NCBI RefSeq assembly: GCF_002101775.1
Contig: NZ_LQPI01000040.1
Coordinates: forward strand, 124,001-188,000
Source: Mycolicibacter nonchromogenicus
GTDB taxonomy: Bacteria; Actinomycetota; Actinomycetes; Mycobacteriales; Mycobacteriaceae
DNA length: 64,000 nucleotides
Direction of reading: 5' to 3'
This document shows, piece after piece, positions 44,333 to 52,216 of the stretch. The translations under genes and the position numbers were made by a program. How positions within the stretch are numbered: the stretch's first letter is position 1; each line of letters opens with the position of its first letter. The notes below the pieces were generated by a model. That model ran no database searches. It saw only the letters and a program-made list of their open reading frames with translations, and was not told where the DNA came from.

Positions 44333-44757
44333 CGGAGGTCCTCGCTTTCACTGGCCGGCTCGAACCCGAAACCGATCGCGGCCCGGCCCTCGTCGTCGGT
44401 GCCGATAGGGAAGGTGGTCAGGCGCAGGGGCATGCCCAGCCGGACAGAATCCGCTGTGGGCTCGACGTTGACGATGGTGGCGCGCACCGATATTCCGTCG
44501 CAGTCGACCACTCCGGCCACATAGGGGACGGCCACTCCGGGGGCGGCCACTTCGACCACGGTGAAGGTCTCCAGGGTTCCGGTGGGCGACACCGGTTGGG
44601 TGGTGAAGGAGGTGCCGAAGCAGGATGCGCAGGCATCGCGGTGGTCGAAATAGTAGGCACCACAGGCGGTGCAGACGGTCGCGATGAGCGTCGGCGGATC
44701 GGTGAGGCTCAGATACCCCACGATCGGGATGGGGTCTGCGGAAACGTTGTGGCTCAT
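44329..44757 (-). CDS. DUF35 OB-fold/zinc-ribbon acyl-CoA-associated protein (partner of 43127)
   Basis: A 142-residue protein with a zinc ribbon formed by TVCTACGAYYF and DACASCFG, followed by an OB-fold with TGTLETFTVVEVAAPG and VPYVAGVVDCDGISVRATI. DUF35 proteins bind thiolase-like partners and acyl-CoA. I start at ATG 44757, giving MSHNVSADPIPIV; a longer frame reaches 44820. It overlaps the thiolase by 4 bp and follows the acyl-CoA synthetase gene by 28 bp on the same strand. Confidence 0.9.
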   Translation of the reverse strand: MSHNVSADPIPIVGYLSLTDPPTLIATVCTACGAYYFDHRDACASCFGTSFTTQPVSPTGTLETFTVVEVAAPGVAVPYVAGVVDCDGISVRATIVNVEPTADSVRLGMPLRLTTFPIGTDDEGRAAIGFGFEPASESEDLR

Positions 44758-44785
44758 GGGAGTCGCGGTCCTTTCTGACGTCGCA

Positions 44786-46351
44786 TCAGACTTGGCGTCC
44801 CGCGCCTGCCCAGTAGGCATCGCGGAGCTGGCGTTTGACGAGCTTTCCGGCTTCGGTGCGCGGCAGGGCGGTGACGAAGTCCACCGATCGGGGGCACTTG
44901 AATCCGGCGAGGCGGGCGCGGCAGTACGCGATGAGTTCCTCGGCCAGCCCGTCGGTGGGTTCGGCGCCTTCGGTCAATTCGACGACCGCTTTGACCTGTT
45001 CGCCCCATTCCGGGTCGGGGACTCCGATGACGGCGGCATCGGCGACAAGGGGGTGGCCGCTCAACACTCCCTCGACCTCCGCCGGGTAGATGTTCACGCC
45101 CCCGCTGATGATCATGTCCTTGGCGCGGTCGCAGATGAACAGATAGCCGTCGTCGTCGAGGTAGCCGACATCGCCGATGGTGAAGGCGCTTCCGCGATGC
45201 ACCGAGGCCGTCAATTCGGCGTCATTGCGGTACTCGAATCGCTCCCCGTCCAGGCGCTCGATGTAGACGTTGCCGATGGTGTTCGGCGGCAGGGCATTGC
45301 CCGCATCATCGAGGATCTTCACGCTGACCCCCCGGATCGGCCGTCCTACCGTGCCCGGTTTCTCCAGCCAGCGGTGCGGTTTTGCGATGGTGGCCGCACC
45401 CTCTGTGCCGCCGTAGGTTTCCCAGATCACCGGGCCCCACCAGTCCATCATCGCCTTCTTGACCTCCAGTGGGCACGGAGCCGCGGAATGCACCACCGAC
45501 CGCAGGCTGGAGACGTCGAACTTCTCGCGCACCTGCGGAGCGAGCTTGAGCATCCGGACGAACTGGGTGGGCACCATGTAGGCGGTCGTCACCGCATGCC
45601 GCTCGATCGTGGCCAGCGTCTGCTCGGCGTCGAAACGTCCCAGGATCGCCAGGGGCTGACCGACGTTGAGGGCGCCCAGGTAGAAACTTTGGCACCCGGC
45701 GTGATGCATGCCGGTGGAGACCAGGTGTGCGCCGTCGAAGGGACGGAAGTCGAAGGCACGGCCGAACACAGCCATTGCATTCGCCGCGATCGCCGGGTCG
45801 CGACCGTCGAGTGCGCGCACGATGCCCTTGGGCTTGCCGGTGGTGCCGGAGGAGTATCGGATGGAGTCGCCCTGCGTACGGTGGGCGGGGGCCGTTGCCG
45901 GCTGACCCGCCAGGAACTGCGACTCGGTGACGAAGCCGGGTGCGGCGTCTGATTCGCCGACGACGACGCGAATCCTGGTGTCCTTCGGTACGGCCGTGAA
46001 GCGGTCCAGGTAATCGCTGTGGGTGACCAGGACGGCGGCGCCGGAATGGTCGAGTATCGAGGTGAACTCGTCGGCCGACAGGGCGGTGTTCAACGTCAGA
46101 TAGCGCAGCCCGATCTGGTTGGTCGCCAATTGCCAGATGACGGCGTCCACATCGTTGGGCAGCGCGTAGGCCACCACCGATCCGACGGGCAGATCGTGTG
46201 CGCGCAGGGCATGGGAGACGCGGTGCGCGGCCCCCGCGAGTTCGGCGAAAGTCAGGGTGCGACCGCTGGGAGATTCGACGATGGCCGGCGCATCCGGGTG
46301 GTCGTCGGCGATCCACCACACGCCCAGACGTTGATCCCACGGATGCTGCAT
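44786..46351 (-). CDS. Acyl-CoA synthetase (FadD)
   Basis: A 521-residue ATP-dependent acyl-CoA ligase. The P-loop is IRYSSGTTGKPKGIVRA. The middle motif is ETYGGTEGAATIAKP, followed by GDVGYLDDDGYLFICDRAKDMIISGGVNIYPAEVE, and the catalytic Lys sits in LPRTEAGKLVKRQLRD. It activates a carboxylic acid made, for example, by the P450/ALDH steps. It heads a minus-strand series to the TesB gene (fadD, DUF35, thiolase, tesB), with the shared motif 24 bp upstream of its start at 46351. Confidence 0.93.
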   Translation of the reverse strand: MQHPWDQRLGVWWIADDHPDAPAIVESPSGRTLTFAELAGAAHRVSHALRAHDLPVGSVVAYALPNDVDAVIWQLATNQIGLRYLTLNTALSADEFTSILDHSGAAVLVTHSDYLDRFTAVPKDTRIRVVVGESDAAPGFVTESQFLAGQPATAPAHRTQGDSIRYSSGTTGKPKGIVRALDGRDPAIAANAMAVFGRAFDFRPFDGAHLVSTGMHHAGCQSFYLGALNVGQPLAILGRFDAEQTLATIERHAVTTAYMVPTQFVRMLKLAPQVREKFDVSSLRSVVHSAAPCPLEVKKAMMDWWGPVIWETYGGTEGAATIAKPHRWLEKPGTVGRPIRGVSVKILDDAGNALPPNTIGNVYIERLDGERFEYRNDAELTASVHRGSAFTIGDVGYLDDDGYLFICDRAKDMIISGGVNIYPAEVEGVLSGHPLVADAAVIGVPDPEWGEQVKAVVELTEGAEPTDGLAEELIAYCRARLAGFKCPRSVDFVTALPRTEAGKLVKRQLRDAYWAGAGRQV

Positions 46352-46375
46352 CGACCCTCCACCTCGAAATAGCTA

Positions 46376-46387
46376 GAACAGTATCCT
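46376..46387 (-). promoter_or_regulatory. Shared 12-bp motif, site 4 (AGGATACTGTTC on the minus strand)
   Basis: On the minus strand the sequence reads AGGATACTGTTC, matching site 1 at 10 of 12 positions. It lies 24 bp upstream of the acyl-CoA synthetase start and downstream of the double GntR gene stop. It would control the fadD-DUF35-thiolase-tesB run. Confidence 0.6.
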
Positions 46388-46439
46388 CAAGTATTCACCA
46401 AGGGAAGGGCCCGGTGTCCGGCCACGCAGCGCCGTCGGG

Positions 46440-47900
46440 TCAGGGCTCCGGCGCCGACGTCGCGGTCATGTGCGCGCGCATCCGCATCACTGCCAATTCG
46501 GCGTCTCCACCGGTGAGGGCGTCGACGATGCCGCGGTGGGCGGGCTCGATCTTCGACGGCGAAGAGATCGCGCCCAAGCGCGGGTCGGCGTCGGCGAGCT
46601 GGGCGAAGAAATGCCACCCCAACCTCATGGTGACGCTGTGGACCAGGCGCAGCGCGTTGTTGTCGGTCAGCGACGCCAACGTCGAGTGGAAGTCCTCGCC
46701 ATGGAAAAAGGCCGGACCCAAGCCCTTATCGCATTCATGGTGCAGCGACTGCTCGAGGACGTCGGCGCGGCGCGGATCGGCGCGCAGCGCGGCGGCCGCA
46801 TGCTCGACCACCGCCAGCTCGAGGCCGGTACGCAGATCCATGATGTCGCGCAGCCGGACACCGCGACGGCGCAGGTAGATGGTGATGATCTCGACCAGCG
46901 CCGAATCGTCGGGTTCGGCGACGAACAGCCCCCCACCCGGACCGCGGCGGGTGAGCGCGATCTGGTGGTACTCCAGAATCCGGATCGCTTCGCGCACCAC
47001 AGCGCGACTGGCGTGGTGCTGGCTCATCAGGGTCGCCTCGGAGCCGATGAAGGCGCCGGGGGCGGCGCCCGAGCTGAGGATCTCGGTGAACAACTGCCGG
47101 GCCAGCGCCTCACCCCGCTTGTCGCCCAGTGTCCCGGCCAGGGCCACCGCCGGGTCGAGCCGCTGCCGGGTGGCCGGTTGGGCGCGGATGAAATCGGCCT
47201 CGGCCTGCAGGTGGCGCCGCATCCGGTCACGGGCTTGGCCAGGGTTGTTGGTCAGGACTGCTCGGGCGATGCTGTCGTGGGCGCGCGCGGTCTCTCGATC
47301 GGTGTCGGCCGGCAGCGCCGCGGTGTCGTTGAAGTAGAAGTTCGTGAGCTGACTGAACGCCTCGACGAAGAGCTCGAGTACGGGATTGCCGGTCAACATC
47401 GCCAGCTGGGAGTGCAACAGCCGGTAGTTGGAGAAGGTGCCGGCCGATTCCTGCTCCAGGGTCCGGCGAATCGGGTCGATATCGGACTCGGTGATGCGTT
47501 GCGAGGCGATCTCGGCCGCCAACTCCTCCAGCAGGATTCGAGTGGCGAAGACTTCGTCGAGCGTGGCGTCGACACGCAACAGATGGATGATGGCCGGGCC
47601 GATCACGGCATCGACCTCGGGTTCGGCGATCACCAGTCCGCCGCCGGTGCCACGCCGCATACGTGCCACGTGCTGATGCTCGACCAGTCGGATCGCCTCA
47701 CGAAAGACGGCCCGGCTCACCCCATAGCGGGCCAGCAGCTCGGCTTCCGAACCCAGAACCTGACCGACCGGCCAGCCGAGTTCGATGACGTCGGCGATGA
47801 TCTGCTCGGCCGCGCGGCCGGCGAGCTTGGCACGACGCGAGTCGACGCGCGGGGCGATCAGTTCAGGGTTCACATGCTTACCGGTACTGGGCCGGCCCAT
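46440..47900 (-). CDS. Tandem double GntR (FadR-type) regulator
   Basis: A 486-residue protein consisting of two full GntR/FCD units in one chain. The first wHTH (about residues 25-95) has GSEAELLARYGVSRAVFREAIRLVEHQHVARMRRGTGGGL and the second (about 260-330) has GSEATLMSQHHASRAVVREAIRILEYHQIALTRRGPGGGL. Each is followed by a helical FCD domain. Normal FadR proteins dimerise; this one could bind DNA as a built-in dimer. The start is ATG 47900, overlapping the crotonase 3' end by 23 bp; GTG 47873 is another in-frame possibility. It is a second candidate regulator for the cluster. Confidence 0.88.
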   Translation of the reverse strand: MGRPSTGKHVNPELIAPRVDSRRAKLAGRAAEQIIADVIELGWPVGQVLGSEAELLARYGVSRAVFREAIRLVEHQHVARMRRGTGGGLVIAEPEVDAVIGPAIIHLLRVDATLDEVFATRILLEELAAEIASQRITESDIDPIRRTLEQESAGTFSNYRLLHSQLAMLTGNPVLELFVEAFSQLTNFYFNDTAALPADTDRETARAHDSIARAVLTNNPGQARDRMRRHLQAEADFIRAQPATRQRLDPAVALAGTLGDKRGEALARQLFTEILSSGAAPGAFIGSEATLMSQHHASRAVVREAIRILEYHQIALTRRGPGGGLFVAEPDDSALVEIITIYLRRRGVRLRDIMDLRTGLELAVVEHAAAALRADPRRADVLEQSLHHECDKGLGPAFFHGEDFHSTLASLTDNNALRLVHSVTMRLGWHFFAQLADADPRLGAISSPSKIEPAHRGIVDALTGGDAELAVMRMRAHMTATSAPEP

Positions 47901-48711
47901 TGCGCCGCGGGCTGGCTCGGCGTTCGGCCAGCGGCGGATTTCCGATATGGGTGTAGGCCATTCCGTTCTGCAGAGCGGTTGACCTCGTCATGTCTAAAGA
48001 CTCCCATATCGCGCGGATGGTGCCCTGAATTGCCCGGGGGCTGCGTTCGGCGATCGATGCCGCGATCTCCCGGGCCCGGGTATGAAGCTGTTCGCGGGCG
48101 ACGACCTCCGACACCAGCCCGATCCGCAGGGCAGTCTCGGCACTGATGCGTTCCTCGGTCCCCATCAGCGCCCAGCGCAGCACCTCGCCGAGCGGAACAC
48201 CCCGGTGCAGCATGCCGATCGGCTCGAGCGCGGACACGATCGAGGCGTTGGCGTGCGGATCGAAGAACGCCGCGTCCGGCGAGCAGATGATGATGTCCGA
48301 CTCGTTGAGCAGGTACTGGGCGCCGCCGGCCGCCATGCCGTGCACCGCCGTCACCACCGGCTTCCAGCAGCGGTGATGGATCTTGGGCGAGATCACCATG
48401 CCCGGGTCGAAGGTGTTCCAGATGTTGTCGCGGAAGAACCAGCTGGAATCCCCCTTGACGTCCACCCCGGTGCAGAACGCGCGATCACCTGCCGCTTGAA
48501 GCACGACGACGTGAATCTCGTCGGTGTCCCGCACCGTCCGCCAGGCCCACGCCAATTCGCTCGCCATCTGCGCGGAAATCGCGTTCATCGCGTCCGGGCG
48601 GTTCAGGGTGAGGGTGGCGATGTGGTCGGCGACGCTGAACTCGATGTGCTCGAGCGCGGCGGGCTCGAGGGGGGTGCCTTCCGTATCGCGCTGGGGGGTA
48701 GCGGAAATCAT
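47878..48711 (-). CDS. Enoyl-CoA hydratase/isomerase family (crotonase)
   Basis: A 277-residue crotonase-fold enzyme. The signature includes IATLTLNRPDAMNAISAQMAS, the oxyanion-hole sequence AFCTGVDVKGDSS and AVHGMAAGGAQYLLNESDIII. The second catalytic Glu region is less canonical (EPIGMLHRGVPLGEV). It starts at ATG 48711, only 3 bp from motif site 5, so its transcript may be leaderless or very short. It is followed by the double GntR gene, which overlaps its 3' end. The specific reaction is unknown. Confidence 0.9.
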   Translation of the reverse strand: MISATPQRDTEGTPLEPAALEHIEFSVADHIATLTLNRPDAMNAISAQMASELAWAWRTVRDTDEIHVVVLQAAGDRAFCTGVDVKGDSSWFFRDNIWNTFDPGMVISPKIHHRCWKPVVTAVHGMAAGGAQYLLNESDIIICSPDAAFFDPHANASIVSALEPIGMLHRGVPLGEVLRWALMGTEERISAETALRIGLVSEVVAREQLHTRAREIAASIAERSPRAIQGTIRAIWESLDMTRSTALQNGMAYTHIGNPPLAERRASPRRNGPAQYR

Positions 48712-48714
48712 AGA

Positions 48715-48726
48715 AATCAGTGTACT
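48715..48726 (-). promoter_or_regulatory. Shared 12-bp motif, site 5 (AGTACACTGATT on the minus strand)
   Basis: On the minus strand AGTACACTGATT lies 3 bp before the crotonase start and 175 bp before the P450 start. The surroundings are unusually AT-rich (AATAATTT follows on the plus strand). The close position to the crotonase ATG suggests the motif overlaps a promoter. Confidence 0.6.
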
Positions 48727-48901
48727 AATAATTTCCAACGGGACACCGGATACAGGGAAGTAGAGATGGGGACTCTGGACGGCCGCGTCGCGGTGCAAGA
48801 TCTGCAGACCAAGGCGGTCCACTTCGCTGAGGTGCCGTTCGAGCTCAACCATCCGCTGCGGAGCGGAGACGGGCAGCGGTAGGGGATCGATGGGAGTGGC
48901 A

Positions 48902-50125
48902 ATGCCGACGAAGACCGCCAAGCTGGAGCGGACCGCCCTGGGCACTCGGGCGATGCTCGATGACCCCTACGAGCGCTTCGCCTACCTGCGGTCGCAGGCC
49001 CCGGTCTCCTGGGCGACCGCACCGCAGCTGCTGCACGGCAGAGGCGGCTACCTGCTCACCCGGTTCGACGACGTCATGGCACTGCACAGTGAGGACCGGT
49101 ACTCGACCGACGTGTTGAAGTACACCTGGGTGGGCAAGTTCGCCTGGATCCTGCCGCCGACCATTCGGATGCTGACGCAGACGATGGTGTTCAAGGACGA
49201 CCCGGACCACAAGCGGCTGCGGGCACTGGTGCACAAGGCGTTCACCCCAAAGCTGGTGTCCACCATGGAATCCGACATCGTCAAGATCGCCGACCGGTTG
49301 GCCGACGAGGTGCAGGCCGAACGCGATGTCGACCTGGTGCACCAGTACGCGATCCGGTTGCCGCTCGCCGTCATCGCCACCATGCTCGGGGTGGCCGACA
49401 AGGACCGCGATGAGTTTCACCAGCTGGTGGAGAAGGTCGGCGACGGCGGCCGAAAACTGGGCATGTTCGCCGCGGCGCGTCGGCTCGTCAAGCTGTTTGA
49501 GGAGCTGATCGAAGAGCGCCGCATCCGTCCCGACGAAGGATTGATCTCAGACCTGGTGCGCGCCAACGACGATGGTGACCGGCTCACCCATAAAGAGACG
49601 GTCGCCATGGTGTTTCTGCTGCTCCTGGCCGGACATGACACCACCGCCAGCCTGATCAGCAGTAGCGTGTTGGCGCTCATCGAGCACCCCGACCAGCAGC
49701 AATTGCTGCGTGAGCAGCCAGAACTGCTGGCGGGCACCGGTATCGAGGAGTTGCTGCGCTTCACCTCACCGGTGGCCTCCGGCGCCGCACGGTTGGCCAA
49801 GGAGGACGTGGAGATCCACGGTGTCGCCATTCCGCGCGGGTCGCAGATTCTCGGCATGATCGTCTCGGCCAACCGGGACGAGACGGTATTCGACAACCCG
49901 GATGCACTGGATCTGACCCGGAAACCCAACCGCCATCTTGCTTTCAACTTCGGCATGCACTACTGCCTGGGGCACCAACTGGCCCGGCTTGAGGGCCGCA
50001 TCGCCCTGACCACGTTGCTGGATCGCTTTCCCCATTGGGAGCTGGCGGCACCCCGGGAAAGCCTGCATTACAAGCCCACGGTCTCGTTGCGCGGGCTGAC
50101 CAAACTACCGATACGGATGTACTGA
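48902..50125 (+). CDS. Cytochrome P450
   Basis: A 407-residue bacterial-type P450. The I-helix oxygen-activation motif AGHDTT is at residues 243-248, the K-helix ExxR is in EELLRFTSP, and the haem-binding loop FNFGMHYCLGHQLARLEG has its thiolate Cys at residue 355. Unlike CYP125 no close family can be assigned by eye. I start at ATG 48902, which has GGGAG 5 bp upstream; ATG 48890 is an in-frame alternative. It is first of a plus-strand operon leading to the fused dehydrogenase. A likely task is hydroxylation of a terminal methyl or ring position. Confidence 0.93.
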   Translation: MPTKTAKLERTALGTRAMLDDPYERFAYLRSQAPVSWATAPQLLHGRGGYLLTRFDDVMALHSEDRYSTDVLKYTWVGKFAWILPPTIRMLTQTMVFKDDPDHKRLRALVHKAFTPKLVSTMESDIVKIADRLADEVQAERDVDLVHQYAIRLPLAVIATMLGVADKDRDEFHQLVEKVGDGGRKLGMFAAARRLVKLFEELIEERRIRPDEGLISDLVRANDDGDRLTHKETVAMVFLLLLAGHDTTASLISSSVLALIEHPDQQQLLREQPELLAGTGIEELLRFTSPVASGAARLAKEDVEIHGVAIPRGSQILGMIVSANRDETVFDNPDALDLTRKPNRHLAFNFGMHYCLGHQLARLEGRIALTTLLDRFPHWELAAPRESLHYKPTVSLRGLTKLPIRMY

Positions 50126-50126
50126 T

Positions 50127-51398
50127 ATGACGCAGACCGACCAGGCCCAGGAGTTCGACTACGCCATCAAGGACGAGGACATCGAGCGCGCCAAGCTGCT
50201 GCTGGGCGTCGATGCCCCGACCAGCATCGACGAGTACTACCGCGAACTGAGCGTCGACGGCATCCGCAACTTCGCCCGCGCCTACGGCGATGACAACCCG
50301 CTGTTCGCCGACCCGCAGTACGCGGCCGGAACCCGGTGGGGCGCGCCGATCGCTCCGCCGATGATCCATATCGCGATGTCACGCAAGATGCTGGGCGACC
50401 CGATTCCCGAGGACATCCGCAAAGCCACCCGGGGCCTGTTCTCCGGCGTGCACATGTTCGTCTCGGGCCAAGACACCGAGTGGTATGCCCCGGTCTATGC
50501 GGGTGACACGCTCTACGGATTCGGCGGACTGGAGTCCATCGAGGAAAAGGTCAGCGAGTACGCCGGCCGTTCGGTCATCCGGCGCATCAGGTCGGTGCGG
50601 GTCAACCAGCGGGGCGAGGTGGTCACGGTTACCCGGATGATCCTGATCGCCACGGAGCGCAAGAAGTCGCGTGAACGCGGCAAGTACATGGGCCTGCAGG
50701 CCGCGACCTACACCGACGCCGAGATCGCCGAGATCGACGAGATCTATGCGGCCGAAGGCCCCCGCGGTGCCGAGCCGCGGTATTACGAGGACGTCAATGT
50801 GGGTGATGTCCTGCCGAAGATGGTCAAGGGACCATTCACCCTGACCGACATGATCTGTTTCCACACCGGTGGTTACGGTTTGGCGCCCTACGGTATCGGA
50901 CCCGGCCGAGTGGGCTACAAGAACCGGCAGCGGGCGCCGAAGTTCTACATCAAGAATGCGGCAGGCATTCCCGATGTGGCGCAGCGACTGCACTGGGAGA
51001 ACGAATGGTCGCAGTCCATCGGCAATCCGATGGCCTACGACTACGGCGTCATGCGGGAATGCTGGCTTACCCACTACGTCACCGACTGGATGGGTGACGA
51101 CGGCTGGCTGGTGCGCCAGTACGACGAGATGCGCAAGTTCAACTTCATCGGCGACACCCAGGTCATCACCGGGGAGGTTGTCGGCAAGCGCATCGACAAC
51201 GGCAACGCATTGGTCGACCTGGAGTTCCGGGCCACCAGCCAGCGCGGCGAGGTCACCGCGCCGGCCAAAGCCACCGTTGCGCTGCCCAGCCGCGAACTGG
51301 GCCCGGTGATATTGCCGCAGCCCGCTGAGGATATCCGCCGCAAAGCGGCGGTGATGATCCAGCGGCACAACGAACTTCGGCACGGAAACCAGCGGTGA
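50127..51398 (+). CDS. Fused double hot-dog (MaoC-like) acyl dehydratase/hydratase
   Basis: A 423-residue protein with two MaoC-like hot-dog domains. The first (about residues 40-180) has NFARAYGDDNPLFADPQYAAGTRWG, resembling the hydratase motif, but the catalytic His is Phe (PLFADP). The second (about 240-410) includes FHTGGYGLAPYGIGPG and FNFIGDTQVITGEVVGKRIDNGNALVDLEF. In cholesterol degradation the hydratase is a heterodimer of ChsH1 and ChsH2; here both halves seem fused. It starts 1 bp after the P450 stop and overlaps the following crotonase gene (GTGA). Confidence 0.85.
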   Translation: MTQTDQAQEFDYAIKDEDIERAKLLLGVDAPTSIDEYYRELSVDGIRNFARAYGDDNPLFADPQYAAGTRWGAPIAPPMIHIAMSRKMLGDPIPEDIRKATRGLFSGVHMFVSGQDTEWYAPVYAGDTLYGFGGLESIEEKVSEYAGRSVIRRIRSVRVNQRGEVVTVTRMILIATERKKSRERGKYMGLQAATYTDAEIAEIDEIYAAEGPRGAEPRYYEDVNVGDVLPKMVKGPFTLTDMICFHTGGYGLAPYGIGPGRVGYKNRQRAPKFYIKNAAGIPDVAQRLHWENEWSQSIGNPMAYDYGVMRECWLTHYVTDWMGDDGWLVRQYDEMRKFNFIGDTQVITGEVVGKRIDNGNALVDLEFRATSQRGEVTAPAKATVALPSRELGPVILPQPAEDIRRKAAVMIQRHNELRHGNQR

Positions 51399-52216
51399 TC
51401 GACACCGGCACCGAGACGGTGCTGGCGCGGGTCGTCAACGGGGTGGGGGTCATCACCTTCAACCGGCCGCATCGGCGCAACGCCCTGCACAGCGAGATGT
51501 ACGTGGCGATTCCCCCGCTGCTGGAGCGTTTCGCCGCCGACGACGACATCGGTGCTGTGGTGATCACCGGCAGCGGCAGCGCCTTCTGCGCCGGCGGCGA
51601 TGTCCGCGACGGCGGGTCGGCCCGCGAAGTCACCGCCGCCGACCCGGAGGCAGAGATCCTGCAGCGCAGCGCAATACTGGCCGACAACGCGCGGATGGTG
51701 ACGTTGCTGCACGAGATCCCGAAGATCACCATCGCCGCGCTGCCCGGCGCGGCCGTCGGAGCGGGCATGAGCATCGCGCTGGCCGCGGATCTGCGGATCG
51801 CAGCGCGGTCGGCCAAGCTGGTGCCGGGTTGGTCCAAGCTGGCCTTCTCCGGAGACTTCGGCGGCGCATGGTTCCTGACGCAGCTGCTCGGACCGTCCAG
51901 GGCGCTGGAACTGCTGATCGCGGATCGGCCGATCGACGCCGAGACGGGCTTGGCTCTGGGCCTGTTCAATCGCGTGGTCGGCGACGAGGAGTTGGCGGAA
52001 GCCGCGCTGGCCTGGGCCGCCGAGATCGCCGCCGGGCCCACTGCGGCCTTCGCCGGTACCAAGGCCAATGTCCGCGACGCGCAACGACTTCCCCTGGAGC
52101 AGGCCGTGCTGGCCGAGAGTGAGCGCATGGTGCGCAGCGCGCTCACCGCTGAACATCGGGCGGCGGTCAAGGCGTGGCTGGACACCGCGGCCAAGAAGGC
52201 CCAGGCACGCCGATGA
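51395..52216 (+). CDS. Enoyl-CoA hydratase/isomerase family (crotonase)
   Basis: A 273-residue crotonase-fold protein. Blocks include VGVITFNRPHRRNALHSEMY, AFCAGGDVRDGGSA (oxyanion hole) and AALPGAAVGAGMSIALAADLRIAARSAK, with KLAFSGDFGGAWFLTQLLG lining the second catalytic region. Reaction could be hydration or isomerisation; residues do not settle this. It overlaps its upstream and downstream neighbours by 4 bp each, in the P450-headed operon. Confidence 0.9.
   Translation: MIDTGTETVLARVVNGVGVITFNRPHRRNALHSEMYVAIPPLLERFAADDDIGAVVITGSGSAFCAGGDVRDGGSAREVTAADPEAEILQRSAILADNARMVTLLHEIPKITIAALPGAAVGAGMSIALAADLRIAARSAKLVPGWSKLAFSGDFGGAWFLTQLLGPSRALELLIADRPIDAETGLALGLFNRVVGDEELAEAALAWAAEIAAGPTAAFAGTKANVRDAQRLPLEQAVLAESERMVRSALTAEHRAAVKAWLDTAAKKAQARR

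Noticed and set aside
46470..48146. A 558-codon plus-strand frame through the double GntR gene.
   Set aside because: The minus strand gives two clear wHTH domains; the plus frame is a codon-bias artefact.
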